Positions 35,101 to 43,385 of a stretch of DNA of 64,000 nt are shown here, piece by piece. Both the position numbers and the translations under genes were made by a program. The notes under the pieces were generated by a model that ran no database searches, was not told the origin of the DNA, and saw only the letters and a list, made by a program, of their open reading frames with translations. Source of the stretch: Candidatus Anammoximicrobium sp. (lineage in GTDB: Bacteria > Planctomycetota > Planctomycetia > Pirellulales > Pirellulaceae); NCBI GenBank assembly GCA_012515235.1, contig JAAYYU010000244.1, positions 186,001 to 250,000 on the forward strand. The letters run 5' to 3'. How positions within the stretch are numbered: the stretch's first letter is position 1; every line of letters starts with the position of its first letter.

Positions 35101-38100
35101 GGCCTTTGATTCCTCGGTGGACCTGGCGGCCTGGCCGTTCGGCGCGTCGGGACACGCCGTGACGGCGGCCGCAGGCCAGACGTACGCCGATCTGAACTTC
35201 GGGAACTACCAGGCGGTGGACCTTCGGCTGACCAAGACGGAATCGGCAGACCCGGTCATCGCCGGCTCGGGACCGTGCAATCTAACTTACGTCGTAACCG
35301 TCACAAACCTGGGCCCTCTGGATGCGTCGGGTGTCGAAATCAGCGAGGACTTGAGCCTGCCGGCCGGGGTGACGGTGTGCTCGATCACGCCCAGCCAGGG
35401 GAGCTTTGTGCCGGAAGCGGGGCCGGACGGGATTTGGAGCGTGGGCAGTCTGGCCGCGAACGCGCAGGCCACGCTGACCGTGGTGTTGACGGTGGATTCA
35501 TCGGCCAACGCCGGCGATGTGATTGGCGACACGGCTACGGTGACGGCCGCCAACGAGACTCGGATCAATCAGGAGGACGACACGGTAACGGAGGACACCA
35601 CGGTACGCCGGGAGGTCGACTTGCGGCTGACGAAGTCGGAGTCGGTGGAGCCCGTCGTAGCGGGTTCCGGCCCGGGAAATTTGACGTACGTCGTGACGGT
35701 AGTTAACTCGGGGCCGTCGGACGCAACGGGCGTGGAAATCAGCGAATCCCTGGTGCTGCCCGAGTGCGTGACCGTCGCCGACGCGCAGGTGAGCCGAGGA
35801 GTGCTGCGGGGCCAGGCCCCGGACTACCTTTGGGACCTGGGCAACCTGCCGGCGGGCGACGACGCGCAGCTGACGGTGACGGTGACCGCCTCGGCATGTG
35901 CATCCGCGGGTGCCGTTGTGGGCGATACCGCTAGCGTGACGCAGGCCAACGAACCGGACCGCGATCCGAACAACGATACGGTGAGCGAAGAGACGACCGT
36001 GCGCCGGGAAACGGACCTGTCGCTGGACAAGTCGGACGACGGGTCCGACGCGGTGGCCGGGACGGACTTCACGTATGTGTTGAAGGTGACCAACCACGGC
36101 CCGTCCGATTCCACCGCAGCGACGGTCGTCGACACGCTGCCGACAGGCTGGCGGCTTGCGCCCTCGTACAACCCCCGATGCCGCGCGGACGCAAGCGACG
36201 CGCATCTCGTTACGTGCATGGTGGAGCCGTTGCGAGTCGGCCAAACGGCGACGTTCACCGTCACGGCCAGCGTGCCGCCCGGCGCGGCCCCCGCAACGGC
36301 GACCAACGTCGCCCAGGTGACGGCGCACGAGCCCGATCCGAAGGACGGCAACGATGAAGACCGCGAGCCGACGGACGTGATCCGGCAAACCGACCTGGCC
36401 CTGAGCAAGTCGGACGACGGTTCGGATGCGGTGGCCGGCCAGAACTACACGTACACGCTCGAAGTGACGAACCTGGGGCCGTCGGACTCCACGGGGGCGA
36501 CGGTCGTCGACGTCTTGCCGCCGGGCTGGACGCTGGCCGAATCGTCCAACTCCACCTGCCTCGGCGATTCGAACGATCCCCAAAGCGTGACCTGTACCGT
36601 GGGAGTGCTGCCGATCGGCGCGAAGGCCAGCTTTACCATCACGGCCAGCCTGCCGCCCGGCGCCGTGCCCGAAACGGTAACCAATCTTGCCACGGTGACG
36701 GCGCACGAGGACGATCCGGACGACGGGAACAATCGGGATGGCGAAGAAGCCCAGGTGCAGCGGGAGACGGACCTGGCGCTGGACAAGTCGGACGACGGCT
36801 CCACGGCGGCGGCGGGCGCGGAGTACACCTATACCCTGAAGGTGACGAACCACGGCCCATCGGACTCGACCGGGGCCACGGTCACCGACGTCTTGCCGCC
36901 AGGCTGGACGTTTGCCGCGTCGTCCAACCCGACCTGCGCGGGCGATGCGAACGATCCGCAAACCGTGACGTGTACGATTGGCTCGCTGGCCGCTGACTCG
37001 ACCGCCACGTTCACTATCAGCGCTGCGGTGCCGCTCGGCGCCGCGTCCGGAACGGTGACCAACTGGGCGGAGGTGGAGGCGAACGAAACCGATCGCGACG
37101 GCAGCAACAATCGGGACAGCGAGCAGACCGCGGTCAGCCCGCGTGCCGAATCGGTCATCCAGTTCATCACGCCGCTGAGCGTCTTCCGGCCCGACTTGTT
37201 ACTCCCAGCCAACATGCCGGACTTCACGGACTCGCAGCACGGACACGTGCTGGGATCTCTGTGGTACGACGTGAACCAGGATGGGGCCTGGGAAGAGAAC
37301 GAGCCGCCGCTGAGCGGTTGGACTGTGTATGCGGACGCCAATGGCAACGGCGTACTCGATGACGGCGAAACGTCGGACACAACGCGGGACGACGGCAGGT
37401 ACGTACTGTCCAATCTGCCGCAAGAATCGCACCTCATCCGCCCGGTCGTCCAGCCGGGCTGGACTCCGACCTCGCCGGCCGATCCGGCCGAACGCCAGGT
37501 CCTTGTACGGGGGTATGCAACGCTTCCCGACGTGAATTTCGGCGTCTACCGCAGTTGGGACGTTCACGGCTACAAGTGGAGCGACCTGGACCAGGACGGC
37601 GTCTGGGACGCGGACGAGCCGGGGATGGCGGGCTGGCCGATCAGTCTGGAAACGGCCCTGCAGCCCGACGACTTCCCCGTCGGCACGGCGTTGAACGAGG
37701 TCTACGCCCAACTGACACTGAGCGCCGTCGGCAGCGACGGCAACCCGGTCGCGGACCCTGCCGTGGTCTCGGCGGAAGGACTGCACCCGGAGAGCGGAAC
37801 AGCCGACCCGGACAACCGGGTGTTCGGACACGCGGCAGGCCAGGTCTGGAGCAGCGACGGGCCGCGGCTGCGGATCGACTTCGACCAGTCGCAGCGCGAG
37901 GTCAGCATCGACGTTCTGGCCGTCGGCAGCGGCACCTCGATCGGCCGGCTGGAAGTGTACGATGCAGCGGGAAATCTGCTGACCTCCCGGACCACCTTCT
38001 TGCTGAGTGCCGACGGGCTGACTCTGCAGAGAATCACGATTCCCCGCTCTGCCGGCGACATCCAGTATGCCGTCGTCAGCGCCCAGCAAGGCAGCGTGCA

Positions 38101-40102
38101 ACTGGACGCACTGCGCTCCGCGGGGCCGTTCGAAGCCAGCCAGGCCACGACGGCTGCGGATGGGGGCTACTACTTCACCGGCGTCGTCGCCGGGAGGTAC
38201 GCCCTTGCCGACGCCGTGCCGGCTGCCATCCAAACCTATCCCGCCTCGTCTGCCGGGCACGCGATCGAGTTGGCGTCGGGCCAGACCGTCGCGGGCAACT
38301 CGCAGACGGCGGAAACGCCGAACTTCGGCGTGTTCGATTACAGCCCCTTCGTGCGCCCGGCGGACAATCCTCCGGAGAATTGGCTGACCTACTGGTGCCA
38401 ACCGGGTGAGGAATGCGGCGAGGGCTGGTCCGCCCTGGAAACGGTGCTCGCCCCCTGGCAGTCGTTCAGCGTGACGAATTCCGCCACGGAAAACGTACCC
38501 CTGGACATCAGCCTTGTCTCTGCGGTCGGCGGCGAAGCTTCCAGCGAGCTCGAACCGCTCGTGCAGGTTTACCTCGACCGGGAGAGGATCGCCTGGAATG
38601 CGTTCCCCGTCAGCCTGCCGCCGGGCGAGCATCAGTTCTATGCGTTCTACACGCCCAACAAGCCGGATTGGCTGCCCCATTCGCCGCAGGCGCACACGTT
38701 CGCTCCCGGCGATCGTTTCGAGATCGTGTTGGACGGCATCCACACGTCAAGCGTCTTGCTGGTAGGAGCGTCCACCTACGATAGCGACATCCTGTACGAC
38801 GGCACGGCGGATGATCTGGATGCCTCCCGGCTTGATGACGTGCTCTTGAGCGCCGACTGGCCGATCGAGCCGGGCGAACCGAACTGGGACCCGACTTCCG
38901 ACATCAACGTGAGGCATCCCAACGGCGCCCCGAACATGCCCGAGATTGCCCTCGGTGACTTCGGGCCGCTGAACGTCGAGTTCGACTGGCGACGCGCCCC
39001 GTTCCTGGATCTCGATCGGAACAACAACTCGGGAGCGCGGGGCACCGGCTACGCGACGGCGTTTTTGGCCGGTGGCACGCCCGTGCCGGTCGCCGATCCG
39101 GCCGACGCCGCCTTCGCCAACGCCGCGTTCGCCAACTTCGACGAACTCCGCTTGCAGTTCGTCACAGTCAGGGTCACCAACCTGCGGGATGCCGGGCACG
39201 AGTTCCTGACGGCCGACACGAGAGGAACCAACCTCAAAGCGGACTACGATCCGGCCAGCGGCACGTTGACGCTCTCGACCAGGAGCAGCGCCCCGTTCAC
39301 CAACGAGACGATTTCGAACTTCACCAGGGTGCTGCGGACGGTCAAGTATTCCAACACCAGCGAGACTCCCGATCCGGCGACCCGCAGCATCGCCTTCACC
39401 GCTGTCGGTGACGAGATGTTTGGCAGCCAGCGGGACGGGAACGTTGCCACGGCGATGGTCCGGATAGAAGTCCCGCAAGCCGCCGGCCTGTCGGCGAGTC
39501 TCCTGGCCCTGGCTGTCGGCGAGGGTCCCACGGTCGAGCAGGCCTCGGCGCCGGACGCTGCGGCGGCTTCCTCTAGCAGTTGGCACAACGCCGCCCACCC
39601 GTGTGATGTCAACGGCGCGGACGGCGTCACGCCACGCGATGCGCTCGCCGTCATCAACTACCTGGACGCCCATCCGGCGGAGACGTCGCTGCCAAACCGC
39701 AGCACGGCGGAGCCTCCTTTCTATGATGTGAACGAGGACGGAGCCTGCACTCCCCTCGATGCCCTTCGGGTGATCAACTTCCTGGATCAGGCCCGGCTTG
39801 CGACGGCGGAAGGCGAGGCGGATGCATTGCTAGCGGTGGTAGACGAAGAGTACTTGGAAATCGGCAGATCCCCGGCAGCCGAGACTTCGAAAACGCTGTC
39901 TGACACCTCTCCGCCGCGCCGTCCGACCTCATCCGAGAACGCCCCCCAACTCCTCGCCAAGCCCCACCGCCTTGCGCAAGATCAAGGATCGGCGGTGTGG
40001 GGCGAGATATCGCTTGACGATTCCGGACTTGGGCTGGATGCGGTGTTCCCCGACCTCGACGCGGTGCTAGCCCTGGTAGCTCAGGGACCAACCGGCAGGT
40101 GA
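32165..40102 (+). CDS. Giant LEPR-type surface protein with propeller-like, jelly-roll, SdrD B, DUF11 and dockerin domains
   Basis: The ATG at 32165 (or 32171) is preferred to an upstream TTG; the product is about 2645 residues. Residues 23-37 are RRLLLESLETRCLLA, the LEPR-type motif. A propeller-like segment (LYVIDPGTGQAV) runs to about 310. A MAM-like jelly roll spans about 318-495 (NTDxVEVRVQYTDDAG-like strands, WYVDDVVVASI). SdrD B-like units start at about 498, 770 and 892 (GYKWLDENRNGVWD, LPPGTYVVREE). Five DUF11 repeats span about 1017-1665 (LDKSDDGSDAVAG, LKVTNHGPSDSTGATV), and further SdrD B units reach about 2050. A C-terminal dockerin pair lies at about 2478-2544 (DVNGADGVTPRDALAVINYL and DVNEDGACTPLDALRVINFL). 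It is probably a long surface stalk or adhesin anchored by dockerin contact. Confidence 0.86.
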   Translation: MSMYRRSSSPAQPARVRGRRSRRLLLESLETRCLLAAAGELGHLLYAGIAEPSSSPTNPGLLMLVDTASGRVAPWQATFSSPANTLAASEGWAGLAFSPSGRLYGATGGNSSSRLVEIDPVTGTPRGTPVAIRAGAQSVNIFDLAAGPGSAFQLYGVGEPAGPSGGPSQLYVIDPGTGQAVAAPNAPAWLTQLSPADGLAWGPDGTLYVTGRDAVDGSFKLYVSDPHSAQAAPTVHTLTERIVGLDVIAVNGSAGVSLVGSLQTGANATTGALMELDPATGRFARRVDQSAPTRGVVGDVAVHPDPQSLSLQIDPPQDFEEGNGGYWADNGGGTIPGLWHDSAGRHNDKRLNHTPFRNWYYGQFETSTGGGTYLTGYDHQGILNSPPLSVPPCATTVLSFSYLLGTRESLNVDFVEVRVQYTDDAGRTQTDVVLSRAAGTLPQTGNRWLTATVDLSPYAGRQVVVQYSFDTGDTPLVDPEGWYVDDVVVASIPHAVCGYKWLAENQDKVWDASEPGRNGTTVYADVDGNRAFTAAQPDQAFYGAVDANAFAAGNQALDARRRAALSWSAAGSPVWAMPNPEAAAGRVLAWGAAPGEAVWQVGQKLRIDFAAPVHTVSLQFARGGSAPVQVAVLEAFDANGNHLGERPQTLADGDWHTVTFSDGDGAIAYVLASAHQGAVLINGLQYWGTQPAVDGDPWVVTANDGRHDGAFAFDRLPPGTYEIREVLPEGWKQASPGEPDFAHTVTIAPGQSVVGNWQQAESPNFGNFQPQISGYKWLDENRNGVWDAAAEHTGLNGWTIYVDLDQNGSLDRATEPFFETRWDGEHDGAFWFDGLPPGTYVVREEVPELWKQSYPGAGTQQHQVVVSGPGSAVGSWQDTESPNFGNYQQTRLRGVKWDDGYANGQWDTNVERGLSGWVIQAYRDADGDHVLDEVELAQGPAASKATDTAGQYELLLDPGDYVIVEIWQDGWVQSFPQVSAFDSSVDLAAWPFGASGHAVTAAAGQTYADLNFGNYQAVDLRLTKTESADPVIAGSGPCNLTYVVTVTNLGPLDASGVEISEDLSLPAGVTVCSITPSQGSFVPEAGPDGIWSVGSLAANAQATLTVVLTVDSSANAGDVIGDTATVTAANETRINQEDDTVTEDTTVRREVDLRLTKSESVEPVVAGSGPGNLTYVVTVVNSGPSDATGVEISESLVLPECVTVADAQVSRGVLRGQAPDYLWDLGNLPAGDDAQLTVTVTASACASAGAVVGDTASVTQANEPDRDPNNDTVSEETTVRRETDLSLDKSDDGSDAVAGTDFTYVLKVTNHGPSDSTAATVVDTLPTGWRLAPSYNPRCRADASDAHLVTCMVEPLRVGQTATFTVTASVPPGAAPATATNVAQVTAHEPDPKDGNDEDREPTDVIRQTDLALSKSDDGSDAVAGQNYTYTLEVTNLGPSDSTGATVVDVLPPGWTLAESSNSTCLGDSNDPQSVTCTVGVLPIGAKASFTITASLPPGAVPETVTNLATVTAHEDDPDDGNNRDGEEAQVQRETDLALDKSDDGSTAAAGAEYTYTLKVTNHGPSDSTGATVTDVLPPGWTFAASSNPTCAGDANDPQTVTCTIGSLAADSTATFTISAAVPLGAASGTVTNWAEVEANETDRDGSNNRDSEQTAVSPRAESVIQFITPLSVFRPDLLLPANMPDFTDSQHGHVLGSLWYDVNQDGAWEENEPPLSGWTVYADANGNGVLDDGETSDTTRDDGRYVLSNLPQESHLIRPVVQPGWTPTSPADPAERQVLVRGYATLPDVNFGVYRSWDVHGYKWSDLDQDGVWDADEPGMAGWPISLETALQPDDFPVGTALNEVYAQLTLSAVGSDGNPVADPAVVSAEGLHPESGTADPDNRVFGHAAGQVWSSDGPRLRIDFDQSQREVSIDVLAVGSGTSIGRLEVYDAAGNLLTSRTTFLLSADGLTLQRITIPRSAGDIQYAVVSAQQGSVQLDALRSAGPFEASQATTAADGGYYFTGVVAGRYALADAVPAAIQTYPASSAGHAIELASGQTVAGNSQTAETPNFGVFDYSPFVRPADNPPENWLTYWCQPGEECGEGWSALETVLAPWQSFSVTNSATENVPLDISLVSAVGGEASSELEPLVQVYLDRERIAWNAFPVSLPPGEHQFYAFYTPNKPDWLPHSPQAHTFAPGDRFEIVLDGIHTSSVLLVGASTYDSDILYDGTADDLDASRLDDVLLSADWPIEPGEPNWDPTSDINVRHPNGAPNMPEIALGDFGPLNVEFDWRRAPFLDLDRNNNSGARGTGYATAFLAGGTPVPVADPADAAFANAAFANFDELRLQFVTVRVTNLRDAGHEFLTADTRGTNLKADYDPASGTLTLSTRSSAPFTNETISNFTRVLRTVKYSNTSETPDPATRSIAFTAVGDEMFGSQRDGNVATAMVRIEVPQAAGLSASLLALAVGEGPTVEQASAPDAAAASSSSWHNAAHPCDVNGADGVTPRDALAVINYLDAHPAETSLPNRSTAEPPFYDVNEDGACTPLDALRVINFLDQARLATAEGEADALLAVVDEEYLEIGRSPAAETSKTLSDTSPPRRPTSSENAPQLLAKPHRLAQDQGSAVWGEISLDDSGLGLDAVFPDLDAVLALVAQGPTGR

Positions 40103-40384
40103 GCACAGCGTGTGCCGAGAGGCGTCCGCTTCCGCCCTCGCGGGCGGGAAATGAGAAGCGCGCAGGGCGTCAAGGATGGCTCGTGCGTCGTCCGGAGAAC
40201 TCAGGGTTGAACCGATCAGGCGAAGGCCTTTTCGCGATTCCTGCGGCGATTCGTCAGCAGGCCGGCCAACTGATCTCGACAACTTGCCCGGAATCGCTAA
40301 AGTTCTGCGCCGCCGCTGCCGAGGGCGTGCGGACCTGTACACTCCTTGACGGAACCTCAACACTCGTTGACGGATGGAAACGGC

Positions 40385-41818
40385 ATGGACGCCGAAAGAC
40401 TTGGAACGCAGAGATCCGGCCCGCGCTGTTCTGCAGGTGCGCGGCGAGTTGGCCGTCGCTTGGCTTTTGAAGCACTGGAGGGCCGCCGTCTCTTGGCCGC
40501 ACAATACGACTTTGCCGTGAACCTGTACGCCGATGGCGGCGGTGTACCCGGTGAACTGATCGGAAACGACACGGTTCAAACCGGGGACGCGTTCTTTGTG
40601 GAAATCACAGCGGAGGACTTGCGGCCCGGCGCGTTGGGGCTGCGGTCGCTCACCCTGGACATCGCCTGGGACCCGCAAGTTTTCCAGGTCCTTGATGACC
40701 CGTTCGATCCGCTCGATCCCGCCAGCCCGCTGGTGACCTCCGCCTTTCCGTTGTGGCGCCGCGGCTTGTTGGACAACGAATCCGGCGAGATCGACCGGCT
40801 GAGGGGCGGCGCGTTGCTCTCCGTGGACGCGGGCCGGCCGATTGGCGCCGACGGCGCGGAACGTTTCTGTCTGCTTCATTTCCGGGCGCTGGAGCCAGCC
40901 GAGTATTCGCCGCTGCATGTGCGCAGCGGCACCGTCGGCTTCATCCCCGTGCGCCGCTACTCCCAGGCGGACTTGAGCTTCGAGTCCCAGTTGATTACCG
41001 TCGTCGAGAGATCCGCGGCCGATCCGGCCGTCTCGCTCGTGACTGCGTCGGCGGAAGAAGACCATGCCTTGGCGGAGACAGATGGCGTCTCTGCGGAGGC
41101 GGAGGCAACACCGCCGGTTTCCTGGCAGAATCCGCTGAGTCCAAGCGATGTGAACGGCAGGGACGGCACGACGCCGTTGGACGCGTTGATCGCGATCAAC
41201 TACATCAACGAGCGTGACGGCGATCCCACGCTGCCCGAGATCCAGGCGGCGCCGCCGCCGTTCTACGATGTGAACGGGGACCATCGGTGTACGGCCAACG
41301 ACGCGCTGCTGATCCTCAACGCGCTGGAGACCCAGACCAATCACTCGGCGGAGGGCGAGGCCTTCGAGTTGCCGGATCAGGCAGCCGCCGCGACAGAAAG
41401 CGACGCCGTCCCGCCGGCGGCCGGCACGACGACTCAAGTGGCGTACGTGAAGACGCCGGAGGTTGCTGCGCCGGGTGCGGACGCCGGCCTCCCCGAATGG
41501 AGACAGCTTGCGGATCCCTGGATCGGCATGCCGATGCCGTTCCCAGTGGACGGCGCCCGCCCTGGGGACTCGCTGCCGGGCCGGCCAGAACACACGTGCC
41601 TGCGGCCAGATCGTGCTTCGGCGGCTGCCGCGATCCTGCGGAGGCAAGAGAGGCAGCAGCGTGGGCACGCCGTACGATTGGCGCGTGCCGCGGACGGGTC
41701 CCCATCGTCGCTGGCATGGCTCCCCTTGGCCCCGGATCTTGAAGACGTCCTGGACACGCTGGCCGCCGCCCAGGCGCGCGGCCGGGACGGCGAGATTTGC
41801 GTTTGGGACAGGGCCTGA
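40385..41818 (+). CDS. LEPR-type protein with both a cohesin-like and a dockerin domain
   Basis: The ATG at 40385 is chosen over a TTG at 40346; the product is 477 residues. RRLAFEALEGRRLLAA, at about residues 22-39, is the LEPR-type motif. Residues about 40-215 resemble a cohesin (VQTGDAFFVEITAEDL, LTLDIAWDPQVFQV, LLHFRALEPAEYSPL). Two dockerin hands follow at about 251-317: DVNGRDGTTPLDALIAINYI and DVNGDHRCTANDALLILNAL. The tail is rich in Ala, Pro and Arg. Carrying both partners of a cohesin-dockerin pair means it could link to itself or bridge other surface proteins. The BBP7 barrel gene starts 28 bp downstream, so the two are probably co-transcribed. Confidence 0.85.
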   Translation: MDAERLGTQRSGPRCSAGARRVGRRLAFEALEGRRLLAAQYDFAVNLYADGGGVPGELIGNDTVQTGDAFFVEITAEDLRPGALGLRSLTLDIAWDPQVFQVLDDPFDPLDPASPLVTSAFPLWRRGLLDNESGEIDRLRGGALLSVDAGRPIGADGAERFCLLHFRALEPAEYSPLHVRSGTVGFIPVRRYSQADLSFESQLITVVERSAADPAVSLVTASAEEDHALAETDGVSAEAEATPPVSWQNPLSPSDVNGRDGTTPLDALIAINYINERDGDPTLPEIQAAPPPFYDVNGDHRCTANDALLILNALETQTNHSAEGEAFELPDQAAAATESDAVPPAAGTTTQVAYVKTPEVAAPGADAGLPEWRQLADPWIGMPMPFPVDGARPGDSLPGRPEHTCLRPDRASAAAAILRRQERQQRGHAVRLARAADGSPSSLAWLPLAPDLEDVLDTLAAAQARGRDGEICVWDRA

Positions 41819-41846
41819 CCCCAAGCGAACGGTACGAGTAGAAGTC

Positions 41847-43250
41847 ATGAGCACGGGTTGTCGAGATCTGCTTCCCGACGCACGCACGGCGCGCTGCCCA
41901 ACACGCGTGTCCGTTGCCCTGCTCTTGCTCGGCTCCTGGCTTTGGGCGCCGGCCGGAATTGGGCAGGAACTCGTCGCCGGCCGTGCAAACCAATCCCCCA
42001 GGTTTGTCCGGCAGGGCAGCCGCTTGTACCGGACCGCCAGCTTTACCGACCAAGAGGAAGGGCTCGCCGATGAAGCGTTGGCGGTGGAAATCCTGGGCGA
42101 GGAGATCGAGGAAACGGTCGCCACGCCGCACGCCGCCGGCCGGCCGCGAGCCGCCGTCTCTCACGGGCCTAACTGGTCGCCGCGCGGATGGTGGGCGCGG
42201 CCCGAGTTTCTGCTCTGGTGGCTCGACGGCTACGACGCTCCCCCGCTGGTCACCACCAGCCCGCTGGGCACCAGCCGCGACATCGCCGGCGAACTGGAAC
42301 AGACGTCCACGGACGTGCTGTTCGGCGGCGAGGCGTTGGACGCGGAGGTTCGTCCCGGCGGCCGCTTCCGGCTGGGCTACTGGTTCGACCGGTGTGCGGA
42401 GTACGGTCTGGAAGCGAGCTACCTGCGTCTGGCAAAAAAATCCTCGATGTTCTCGGCAGACAGTTCGCTTGACCCTGTCTTGGCGCGACCGTTTTTCAAC
42501 ATCGAACCGGGCGCCGAGGGGCAGGACGTCGAGTTGGTGGCCTTTCCCGGACTGCTGGACGGCCACATCCGCGTGGACACTCAGACGCAACTGCAGGGCG
42601 TCGAAATCCTGTCTCGGCAACTGCTGTGCCAGGACTGCACGCGCCGCGTCGACTGGCTGGCCGGCTATCGCTACCTCCAATTGGACGACGAGTTGGTCAT
42701 CTCGGATTTCAAACGGTTCGTCGCCACCGGCACGGGGTTGCAAGTGGGTACGACGATCGAAGAGTTTGACCGGTTTGCGACGCAGAACGACTTTCACGGC
42801 GGCGAGCTGGGGCTTGTCGCCGAACTGCGCCGCCGCCGCTGGACGCTGGAAGTGCTGGGCAAAGTGGCGATCGGCACCAACCGTTCGCGGGCCACCGTCA
42901 ACGGCTCGACGACCGTCATCGTGCCCGACCCGGACGAAGCCACCACGCCGTACGGCTTGCTCGCCCTGCCCGGCAACAGCGGCACGCACGCGCACGACGC
43001 GCTGGCCGTGATTCCCGAGATCGGCATCACGCTGAGCTACCAATTCACGCCGCAGTTGCGAGGTATGCTGGGCTATACGTTCCTGTATTGGAGCCAGGTG
43101 GCCCGCCCCGGCGACCAGATCGACCTGGACCTGAACCTGTCCCAAATCAAGCCGGATGGCCTGACGGGCCCGGCCCGCCCAGAGTTCATCTGGACCGACA
43201 CGGCCGTCTGGGCGCAGGGTTTAAGCCTGGGGTTGGACTGCCGGTTTTAG
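41847..43250 (+). CDS. BBP7 family outer-membrane beta-barrel protein
   Basis: With the ATG at 41847 the product is 467 residues with a signal peptide (VSVALLLLGSWLWAPAGIGQ). From about residue 115 it follows the BBP7 pattern known from Rhodopirellula: WWARPEFLLWWLDG, then alternating hydrophobic strands (GYWFDRCAEYGLEASYLRL, DWLAGYRYLQLDDELVI, GITLSYQFTPQLRGMLGYTFLYW), and a C-terminal aromatic residue (LGLDCRF). These features support an outer-membrane barrel. It lies just after the cohesin/dockerin LEPR gene, so it may serve as an anchor or export partner for that surface protein (inference). The 99 bp inverted repeat follows its stop by 17 bp. Confidence 0.87.
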   Translation: MSTGCRDLLPDARTARCPTRVSVALLLLGSWLWAPAGIGQELVAGRANQSPRFVRQGSRLYRTASFTDQEEGLADEALAVEILGEEIEETVATPHAAGRPRAAVSHGPNWSPRGWWARPEFLLWWLDGYDAPPLVTTSPLGTSRDIAGELEQTSTDVLFGGEALDAEVRPGGRFRLGYWFDRCAEYGLEASYLRLAKKSSMFSADSSLDPVLARPFFNIEPGAEGQDVELVAFPGLLDGHIRVDTQTQLQGVEILSRQLLCQDCTRRVDWLAGYRYLQLDDELVISDFKRFVATGTGLQVGTTIEEFDRFATQNDFHGGELGLVAELRRRRWTLEVLGKVAIGTNRSRATVNGSTTVIVPDPDEATTPYGLLALPGNSGTHAHDALAVIPEIGITLSYQFTPQLRGMLGYTFLYWSQVARPGDQIDLDLNLSQIKPDGLTGPARPEFIWTDTAVWAQGLSLGLDCRF

Positions 43251-43267
43251 TCATGGACCTTGGGGCT

Positions 43268-43366
43268 GGGGTCAGGCTTACAGAATTCAATTTTTGGCCG
43301 ATAGAAAGTCCAGCTACGTGGAACGACCTTGCTCGGCCAAAAATTGAATTCTGTAAGCCTGACCCC
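43268..43366. repeat. GGGGTCAGG inverted-repeat element, copy 3 (perfect arms)
   Basis: The arms at 43268-43301 and 43333-43366 are a perfect 34 bp inverted repeat beginning GGGGTCAGGCTTACAGAATT. The element sits between the convergent stops of the BBP7 gene and the LEPR/SdrD gene. The inner ends (TTTTTGGCCGA/TCGGCCAAAAA) differ from the other copies but still pair. Confidence 0.92.
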
Positions 43367-43385
43367 AGCTCGAAAGTCAGCCCAG

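Noticed and set aside
32234..35155. 973-codon minus frame across the dockerin-bearing giant
   Set aside because: The composition is Arg/Val-rich with no motifs. The plus frame holds SdrD B and jelly-roll signatures.
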